Source: an uncultured Bacteroidales bacterium
Lineage (GTDB): Bacteria > Bacteroidota > Bacteroidia > Bacteroidales > UBA932
Assembly (NCBI GenBank): GCA_900319975.1
Contig: ONQP01000007.1
Location: 1-48,006, forward strand
Length of the DNA: 48,006 nucleotides
Direction: 5' to 3'
The number at the start of each line of letters is the position of its first letter. Position 1 is the first letter of the stretch. Position numbers and translations under genes: made by a program. Under the pieces are notes generated by a model. It was not told where the DNA came from, did not search any database, and saw nothing but the letters and a program-made list of their open reading frames with translations. This document shows positions 42,591 to 48,006 of the stretch, piece by piece.

Positions 42591-43805
42591 ATGAAAACTT
42601 CTGTCTTCTCCCTGTTCCTGCTGGCGGCGCTGGCCGCCTGCACCCCGCCGGACCTCGGCATCGTCAGTTTCCGGTCGCGCAACGACCGCGGGCCGCATCA
42701 GCCGGGGAGCGGGGCGCACGACGGGCGCACGGGACCCGGCGACCCGGGCGCTTTCCCGGAAATCAAGCTGGACACCACCCTCTATTTCTCCGCCGTCCGT
42801 TTCCCGGAAGGATACGACTGGCAGCGCGACACCGCCTACGGCTCCGTGCCGTTCGAGCTGCTGCTGTACAAGGATTTCGAGCCCGTCCTGGCCCTGCCGT
42901 CGGGCGCGGACGCCTGCTTCGTCCCGGACCCGGACCGGCACCACCTGCTGTCCGGGCACCTCTATACGGAGCGGATGGCGGACGGGGCGACGCGCATCGG
43001 GCGCGACGGCGTCGAACTGTTCCGTTTCGCGGGCCGGGAATACCTGGTCGGGCTGCTGGAGGACGGGGAGGATCTCCTCACCCTTTCGCGGCCCGCAAAG
43101 GGGCCCGGATTCTCTTTCCGCAGGAACGGCGAGGCGCTGATCGTCCGGACGGACGGCGCGCCGTTCGGCGACCTGGCGGATCCCTCTTACGCCACTACGG
43201 GCGCGCTCTACCGCGACCAGGGGGCGGTCTGCTTCTGTTTCACGGCAGGAAGCGGCGCCGGGCGGACGTTCTACGCCGTCCGCGACGGCCAGGAGAGCCT
43301 GCTGGACGGGCTGCCGCCCGGGGCGCCCGTCCTGGACCTGAAGCTCCGGCAGGGGGAGGCCCTGGCCCTGCAGGACCCCGTCCGGGGCTGCCGGCTGGGC
43401 GAGGGGCGGATCTGGCCCCTGCCGACGGGCTACGCGGTCACAGGCCGCTTCGCCGACGGCGCCGGCTTCTATTCCGGCTACCTGGACGCGCAGGGCGGGC
43501 CGCTGCGGCTGTGCGGCGAAGAAGCGGCGCTCTACCGCACGTCCCAGGGCACGTTCGCCGTCAGCGCGGACGGGGCCGGGACCGTGCGGTGGTACGGGCC
43601 CGAAAGCGGCCAGGAGGCGCTCCCCTGCCGCTTCCTGACCCCGGCCTGCGCCTCCTTCCCGGGCGGCGTGCCGTGGCTGGCGCTGACGCCGCGCGACACG
43701 CAGCGCCACCCCTTCGTCCGGGCCGGGACGCGGGTGCGGGAGGTGGATATCAACGGGTATGTCAGCGGACTGGCGGTGACGGTCAGTCGTCTTGCTCCCA
43801 AGTGA
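42591..43805 (+). CDS. Hypothetical lipoprotein
   Basis: 404 residues from the ATG at 42591 (MKTSVFSLFLLAALAACTPP), a lipobox signal; a GTG three codons upstream is possible. After a Gly/Pro/Asp-rich linker the chain is mostly beta strands with repeated Gly-Asp turns, possibly a propeller (inference). No motif is recognised. The composition is even more GC-rich than its neighbours. Its last 23 nt overlap the convergent tsaE gene. Confidence 0.7.
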   Translation: MKTSVFSLFLLAALAACTPPDLGIVSFRSRNDRGPHQPGSGAHDGRTGPGDPGAFPEIKLDTTLYFSAVRFPEGYDWQRDTAYGSVPFELLLYKDFEPVLALPSGADACFVPDPDRHHLLSGHLYTERMADGATRIGRDGVELFRFAGREYLVGLLEDGEDLLTLSRPAKGPGFSFRRNGEALIVRTDGAPFGDLADPSYATTGALYRDQGAVCFCFTAGSGAGRTFYAVRDGQESLLDGLPPGAPVLDLKLRQGEALALQDPVRGCRLGEGRIWPLPTGYAVTGRFADGAGFYSGYLDAQGGPLRLCGEEAALYRTSQGTFAVSADGAGTVRWYGPESGQEALPCRFLTPACASFPGGVPWLALTPRDTQRHPFVRAGTRVREVDINGYVSGLAVTVSRLAPK

Positions 43806-44214
43806 GCGTGCGGGCGCCGTCGGGCGCGACCGCGATGGAGACCTTGAGCGTCTCCTCCGGAAGCAGCTCCTCGACGTTTTCCGGCCACTCCATCAGGCAG
43901 AGGGCGCCGCTGTCGAGATAGTCGTACAGACCGATGTCCAGGGCCTCCTCCAGCTTGTTGATCCGGTAGAAATCGAAGTGATAGACCGGCTCTCCGGAGG
44001 CCGTCCGGTATTCGTTGACGATGGCGAAGGTCGGGGAGCTGACGGCATCGGAACGGACGCCGAGCCGCCGGCAGAGCGCCGTGGTGAAGGTGGTCTTGCC
44101 GGCGCCCATCGCCGCATAGAACGCGACGAGGCGGCGGTCGCCGATCCGGCGCAGGAACTCGTCCGCGGCGGCGTCGATCTCCGACAGGGAAGGTATGACG
44201 ATCTGCTGTAACAT
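43783..44214 (-). CDS. tsaE: TsaE, tRNA t6A biosynthesis ATPase
   Basis: 143 residues. P-loop FYAAMGAGKTTFTTALCRRLG near residue 32, SSPTFAIVNEY, and HFDFYRINKLEEALDIGLYDYL with the acidic metal site, ending in LMEWPENVEELLP. It supports the TsaBD complex that makes threonylcarbamoyladenosine at A37 of tRNAs. The ATG lies 8 nt from its -7 element. Confidence 0.95.
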   Translation of the reverse strand: MLQQIVIPSLSEIDAAADEFLRRIGDRRLVAFYAAMGAGKTTFTTALCRRLGVRSDAVSSPTFAIVNEYRTASGEPVYHFDFYRINKLEEALDIGLYDYLDSGALCLMEWPENVEELLPEETLKVSIAVAPDGARTLTWEQDD

Positions 44215-44229
44215 GACTTTGCAAAGATA
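44214..44229. promoter_or_regulatory. Overlapping divergent -7 elements of tsaE and comM
   Basis: Minus strand TATCTTTG (44222-44229) for tsaE and plus strand TGACTTTG (44214-44221, one mismatch) for comM abut through the palindrome CTTTGCAAAG (44217-44226). The two promoters cannot be used by two polymerases at once. Confidence 0.55.
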
Positions 44230-44244
44230 CTAAATAATACAACT

Positions 44245-45816
44245 ATGTTGACACACATTCACGGTGCGAAATGCATCGGGATCGACGCCGTCGAAGTGAC
44301 GGTGGAGATCGACATCGACCGGGGGATCGGGATCCATCTGGTCGGACTGGCCGACGCGGCCGTCAAGGAGAGCCTCCTGCGCACGACCACGGCGCTGGAG
44401 GCGCTGGGATTCCGGATTCCCGGCAAGCGGATCGTCATCAACCTGGCCCCCGCCGACCTGCGCAAGAACGGCAGCGGCTACGACCTGCCGATCGCCATCG
44501 GCATCATCGCCGCTTCCGGGCAGCGGGAACTGCCGCGCGCCGGCCATTTCCTCCTGATGGGGGAGCTCGGCCTGGACGGGAGCGTCCGGCCGGTGCCGGG
44601 GGCGCTCCCCATCGCCGAGATGGCCCGCCAGGCCGGCTACGAGGGGGTCATCCTGCCCCTGGATTCCGCCCTGGAGGCGGCGGAATTCAAGGACATGCAG
44701 GTCTATGGCGTGGAGGGGCTCAACGATGTCGTGCGCATCCTGGAGGGGCGCGAGGACTGCCACGACCTCCTGATCTGGAACACGGTGCGCTACCGCAAGA
44801 TCCACCGCGCGCGGATGGCCGCGCCGCGCGCCGGCGCCGGGATGGATTTCGCCGACATCATCGGCCAGGAAGGCGCCAAGCGCGGCATCGAGATCGCCGC
44901 CGCCGGCGGCCACAACATCATCATGGTCGGGGCGCCGGGCGCCGGCAAGAGCTCGCTCGCCAAGGCGCTCGCGGGCATCCTGCCGCCGATGACGATGGAG
45001 GAGGCGCTCGTCACGAGCAAGATCTATTCGGTGGCCGGCAAGGGCAGCCCGCAGGACGGGCTGATCCGCCGCCGGCCCTTCCGCGCCCCGCACTACTCCG
45101 CCTCGCTCGCCGCCATCGTCGGCGGAGGCGGCGGGGAGAACATCCTCCCGGGCGAAGTCTCGCTCGCGCACGGCGGCGTGCTCTTCCTCGACGAAGTCGG
45201 GCAGATGCCCAAATCGGTCATCGAGGCCCTCCGGGGACCGATCGAAGACCGCACCGTCTGCATCTCCCGCCTCAAGTCGAAGGTTGAATTCCCCGCTTCC
45301 TTCATGCTCGTCGCCGCCTCCAACCCCTGCCCCTGCGGCTACTACGGCGAAGGCGACCGCTGCACCTGCACGCCCGTCCAGCGGCAGAGCTACCTCGCCA
45401 AGCTGTCCGGCCCCATCCTCGACCGCATCGACCTGCACGTCTGGATGCACCCCGTGCCAGCCGACAAGATCGTGCGGGCGCACAAGGCCGAGTCCAGCAA
45501 GGTCGTCGCTGCGCGCGTGCTCAAGGCGCGGATCGCGCAGAAGCACCGCTTCGCGCCGGACGGGCCCGCCAGCAACTCGGAGATGTCCAACCGGGACATC
45601 GAGCGCTTCTGCCCCCTCAGCGACACCTGCCGGGAGACGCTGGAAAGGTTGATGACCAAAATGGGATTCTCGATGCGCGCCTACTTCCGCATCATCCGCG
45701 TCGCGCGCACCATCGCGGACCTCGAGGGCGCGGACGACATCCGTCCGGAGCACCTCCTCGAAGCCGCCTCCTACCGCTTCCTCGACCGCCGCAACCTCCT
45801 CGACCAGCTGAAATAG
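44245..45816 (+). CDS. comM: ComM/YifB-family Mg-chelatase-like AAA ATPase
   Basis: 523 residues. The N-terminal Lon-like fold (LTHIHGAKCIGIDAVEVTVEID, residues 1-170) is followed by Walker A GAPGAGKSSLAKAL (near residue 231), Walker B GVLFLDEVGQ and the Cys-rich insert NPCPCGYYGEGDRCTCT. The C-terminal MgChlI-like domain ends LEAASYRFLDRRN. ComM is a bidirectional helicase that promotes branch migration during natural transformation; in non-competent species its role is unclear. Confidence 0.94.
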   Translation: MLTHIHGAKCIGIDAVEVTVEIDIDRGIGIHLVGLADAAVKESLLRTTTALEALGFRIPGKRIVINLAPADLRKNGSGYDLPIAIGIIAASGQRELPRAGHFLLMGELGLDGSVRPVPGALPIAEMARQAGYEGVILPLDSALEAAEFKDMQVYGVEGLNDVVRILEGREDCHDLLIWNTVRYRKIHRARMAAPRAGAGMDFADIIGQEGAKRGIEIAAAGGHNIIMVGAPGAGKSSLAKALAGILPPMTMEEALVTSKIYSVAGKGSPQDGLIRRRPFRAPHYSASLAAIVGGGGGENILPGEVSLAHGGVLFLDEVGQMPKSVIEALRGPIEDRTVCISRLKSKVEFPASFMLVAASNPCPCGYYGEGDRCTCTPVQRQSYLAKLSGPILDRIDLHVWMHPVPADKIVRAHKAESSKVVAARVLKARIAQKHRFAPDGPASNSEMSNRDIERFCPLSDTCRETLERLMTKMGFSMRAYFRIIRVARTIADLEGADDIRPEHLLEAASYRFLDRRNLLDQLK

Positions 45817-45845
45817 CAACACAATCGCCCATAGCTCCAAGCTCT

Positions 45846-45874
45846 CCCGATGTCCCATATTGGGGGACATCGGG
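45846..45874 (+). repeat. REP-like palindrome R1
   Basis: CCCGATGTCCC (45846-45856), loop of 7, GGGACATCGGG (45864-45874). It begins 30 nt after the comM stop and may double as its terminator. Confidence 0.75.
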
Positions 45875-45897
45875 TAAGAAAAGGCCCAAAAACACGA

Positions 45898-45925
45898 CCG
45901 ATGTCCCATATTTTGGGACATCAGG
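45898..45925 (+). repeat. REP-like palindrome R2
   Basis: GATGTCCC (45900-45907), loop ATATTTT, GGGACATC (45915-45922), with CC/GG flanks. Preceded by CACGACCG, as is R4. Confidence 0.75.
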
Positions 45926-45937
45926 AAAGACAAGGAC

Positions 45938-46804
45938 ATGAGAAGAACCATTTACATTCTGGTCTCCACCGACCATCTGGCGGACCGGCTCTGGTTCCGC
46001 GACGAAGAGGATTTCAAAGTCGGGATGAACTATATCGCCATCCTTGCCCATTCCTCTCCAATCCAAATTCTTGCTTTTATCTTGATGTCCAACCACGTCC
46101 ATTTTGTCATCGCGGGAGCGCGTGAAGACATCGAACTTTTCATTACAGAGTTCAAACGGCGCTATAGCAGCTACTATCAACACAAATATGGCGCACGTGA
46201 ATTCCTTCGTAGAAACAATGTAGATTTCAAGGAAATCGAGCCTGTCGGAGAAGCGCTAGAACGCGCCATCGCGTATGTGCTGATGAACAGTGTCGCCGCA
46301 AACATCTGCTCCCACTCTTCTTTATACCCATGGGGAAGCGGGAACGTCTATTTCAACATCACCCCACGCTCCGGGAAACCCGCGCGCGAGTTCTCCGGAA
46401 GCGCTCTGCTGCGGCTCCTTCACAGCAAAAACTCTTTACCGCCGGATTATTTAATTCTGGAGGCAGGATACGTAGACCCGATCTCCTATGTCCCTGCAAG
46501 TTTTGTAGAACGGATTTTCCGCACCCCCGCACGCTTGAATTATTTCTTGAGCAATTCCAGCAAGGCACGCACCCGTCTGGAGGAAAAGGCAGTTCCTTCT
46601 TTCCGAGACCAGAACATCCTTTCCTCGGCACAAGATCTTTGTCATAGCTTATTCAGGAAGAGTGGAATCCAAGAATTGTCCGAGGTTCAATTGGGGGAAT
46701 TGCTGCGCCAGTTGCGCTATCGCTTCAGTGCTGATATCGGACAACTGGCACGAGTCCTCGAGATTCCGTATAAAGATGCCGTTCGATTGCTTGATGTATT
46801 TTGA
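45938..46804 (+). mobile_element. REP-associated tyrosine transposase (RAYT, Y1 HUH family)
   Basis: 288-residue coding gene. The HUH motif reads ILMSNHVHFVI (His53 and His55), and FKRRYSSYYQHKYG offers the catalytic tyrosine (Tyr76, 79 or 80). The N-terminal MRRTIYILVSTDHL and the later region VGEALERAIAYVLMNSVAANI also fit the single-strand Y1 transposase group. Two palindromes flank each side, the layout of a REPtron. The gene is less GC-rich than neighbours, with codon use such as AGA and ATA, suggesting separate ancestry. Such proteins nick and join REP sequences; most are domesticated. Confidence 0.85.
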
Positions 46805-46816
46805 TAGAATGCTGCC

Positions 46817-46839
46817 GATGTCCCATCTTGAGGGACATC
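46817..46839 (+). repeat. REP-like palindrome R3
   Basis: GATGTCCC (46817-46824), loop ATCTTGA, GGGACATC (46832-46839), 12 nt after the transposase stop. Confidence 0.72.
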
Positions 46840-46866
46840 AGCGTTGTTTTTGAGCCTTTTTCACGA

Positions 46867-46893
46867 CCGCTGTCCCATATTTGGGGACATCGG
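46867..46893 (+). repeat. REP-like palindrome R4
   Basis: CCGCTGTCCC (46867-46876), loop ATATTTG, GGGACATCGG (46884-46893) with one mismatch (C46870-T46890). Preceded by CACGACCG like R2. Confidence 0.7.
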
Positions 46894-46956
46894 GAATGGT
46901 CAAAAGGTCAACAGAGCGTGGCGCGAGGGGGAAAGAGCAGACCGCGCGGTGAAGGA

Positions 46957-47898
46957 TTAGCGCTTCAGGGCCTTGAGGCTGTCCTGGAGCTGGGCGACGG
47001 AGCTGGCGCCGACGATCACGGAGGTGACCTCCGGGCGCCGCAGGATCCAGCGCAGGGCGTACTGCGCCAGGCTGAGGCCCTCGGCGCGCGCCTCTTCGTC
47101 CCAGGCGCGCAGCCGGGCGAGCAGCTCCGGCGTGAGGTCGCTCTCGCGCAGGAACTGGCTGTGCCGCATGCGGGAATCGTCCGGAATGCCGTGGAGGTAG
47201 CGGTCCGTGAGCAGGCCCTGCGCCAGGGGCGAGAAGGCCACGAAGCCGACGCCCTTGGCGGCCGCCTGCGAGAGGATCTCCGCCTCCGGCTCGCGGTCCA
47301 GCATGTTGTAGCGTCCTTGATAGACCAGGCACGGGACGTGCGCGTCGCTCAGATACGCATACGCGCGAGAGGCCATCTCGGGCGGGTACTTGGAGATGCC
47401 CGCGTAGAGCGCCTTGCCGCTGCGGACGATGTCCACGAGGGTCTGCATCGTCTCCTCAAGCGGCGTGTCCGGGTCCGGGCGATGGGAATAAAAAATGTCC
47501 ACGTAGTCCAGCCGCAGGCGCTTCAGGCTCTGGTCCAGCGACGCGACCAGGCTCTTGCGCGAGCTCCACTCGCCGTACGGGCCGGGCCACATGTCGTGCC
47601 CGGCCTTGGTGGCGACGATGATCTCGTCGCGGTGCGCGCGCAGCGACTGGTCGAAGATCCGGCCGAACATCTCCTCGGCGCTGCCCGCAGGCGGACCGTA
47701 GTTGTTGGCCAGGTCGAAGTAGGTGATGCCGTTGTCGAACGCCGTCTCCACGATCGCGCGGCAGCGCTCCGGATCGGCGGCTTCGCCGAAATTGTGCCAG
47801 AAGCCCAGGGAAATCTCGGACAGCAGCAGGCCGCTGCGGCCGCAGCGGCGGTAATTCATCGCCTCGTAGCGAGGCTCGGACAAACAGTAATTCTCCAT
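46957..47898 (-). CDS. Aldo/keto reductase, YghZ-like
   Basis: 313 residues. The start MENYCLSEPRYEAMNYRRCG keeps an N-terminal stretch often present in Bacteroidota homologues; an internal ATG at 47859 is the alternative. The catalytic tetrad regions are ITYFDLANNYGPPAGSAE, VATKAGHDMWPG and IFYSHRPDPDTP, plus ISKYPPEMA and VIVGASSVAQL for NADPH. YghZ-type enzymes reduce L-glyceraldehyde 3-phosphate and methylglyoxal-like aldehydes. No ferredoxin tail, unlike the reductase at 838-2169. Confidence 0.92.
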   Translation of the reverse strand: MENYCLSEPRYEAMNYRRCGRSGLLLSEISLGFWHNFGEAADPERCRAIVETAFDNGITYFDLANNYGPPAGSAEEMFGRIFDQSLRAHRDEIIVATKAGHDMWPGPYGEWSSRKSLVASLDQSLKRLRLDYVDIFYSHRPDPDTPLEETMQTLVDIVRSGKALYAGISKYPPEMASRAYAYLSDAHVPCLVYQGRYNMLDREPEAEILSQAAAKGVGFVAFSPLAQGLLTDRYLHGIPDDSRMRHSQFLRESDLTPELLARLRAWDEEARAEGLSLAQYALRWILRRPEVTSVIVGASSVAQLQDSLKALKR

Positions 47899-47905
47899 CG
47901 TTCAA

Positions 47906-47913
47906 CAAAGATA
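47906..47913 (-). promoter_or_regulatory. -7 element TATCTTTG for YghZ-like gene
   Basis: TAnnTTTG on the minus strand, 8 nt from the ATG at 47898, with TTTG-like runs upstream in an AT-rich tract. Confidence 0.6.
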
Positions 47914-47944
47914 GAAGATTTCATCAAAAATTTTTCAAAAAATA

Positions 47945-47976
47945 TTTGGCACTTTCAAAAAAGTGGTTTACCTTTG
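47945..47976 (+). promoter_or_regulatory. Strong promoter pointing out of the window
   Basis: TTTG (47945-47948), 20-nt spacer, TACCTTTG (47969-47976): both boxes fit the Bacteroidota consensus. The predicted transcript begins near 47982 with a short hairpin TCGAG/CTCGA (47986-47999); the gene is beyond the edge. Confidence 0.75.
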
Positions 47977-48006
47977 CAGTCCCTTTCGAGATTTCTCGAC
48001 AAGCTC

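Noticed and set aside
42422-43921. 499-codon frame overlapping the orphan lipoprotein and hairpin region
   Set aside because: It is Arg/Gly/Pro-rich, runs through terminators and the tsaE end; the lipoprotein frame has a good lipobox signal.
45846-46893. The four GTCCC palindromes as CRISPR repeats
   Set aside because: They flank a gene in two pairs, are palindromic with variable loops, and there is no regular spacer array or cas gene.

Overview
The window is a gene-dense, GC-rich stretch of a Bacteroidota chromosome, most likely Bacteroidales. Support comes from lineage markers (GldH, PorT-like barrels, DUF4271, a PG0541-type transporter-associated protein, an EnvC-like protein after a TPR protein), from repeated TAnnTTTG -7 promoter elements, and from A-rich rather than Shine-Dalgarno start regions. 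The high GC for the order suggests an uncultured gut or rumen lineage; that placement is inference. No gap longer than about 220 bases lacks a gene, and every longer gap is described.

Layout. 2-2169: a 5'-truncated polyferredoxin and a Tat/lipobox aldo/keto reductase with a ferredoxin tail. 8291-2164 (minus): a compact eight-gene run, thioredoxin, outer-membrane barrel, LOG-family protein, polyprenyl synthase, holB, ricT, gldH, trmB, joined by 4-nt overlaps. 14232-8298 (minus): a complete tripartite RND efflux operon ending in a PG0541-type small protein. 14276-19070: lgt, a 16-unit MORN protein, a TMEM43-like membrane protein and pgk. 23091-19088 (minus): a DUF2723 membrane protein and a methyltransferase. 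23106-25558 (plus): SUI1, DUF4271, hemD, rnpA, yidD. 25657-33305 (plus): transketolase and lepA, followed with almost no gaps by an unusual cassette of an HPr-kinase-like protein, a soluble S24/S26 peptidase, a PqqD-like protein and a peptide-type ABC exporter, then a YqaA-like protein. 33302-36180: DUF456, a barrel, mutY, a LolD-like ATPase. 36225-36298: tRNA-Pro(UGG). 36353-40538: mdh, a phosphopantetheinyl transferase, EnvC-like and TPR proteins. 40614-42369: an ECF sigma factor followed by a protein that appears to join a cytoplasmic anti-sigma-like segment, one membrane helix, a long Pro/Ala linker and an outer-membrane barrel. 42400-42560: four successive RNA hairpins. 42591-45816: an orphan lipoprotein, tsaE, comM. 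45846-46893: a REP-associated tyrosine transposase bracketed by two pairs of palindromes. 46957-47898: a second aldo/keto reductase. A strong promoter points out of the right edge.

Most operons are housekeeping. The most interesting parts are the kinase/peptidase/PqqD/ABC cassette, which looks like peptide-modification and export machinery with no visible substrate gene; the REPtron; large palindromic elements lying in frame inside two protein genes; the hairpin array with a shared loop; and the candidate trans-envelope anti-sigma/barrel protein. Convergent gene pairs commonly overlap at their stop codons, and several -7 elements lie only 5-9 nt from the start codon, implying near-leaderless mRNAs.
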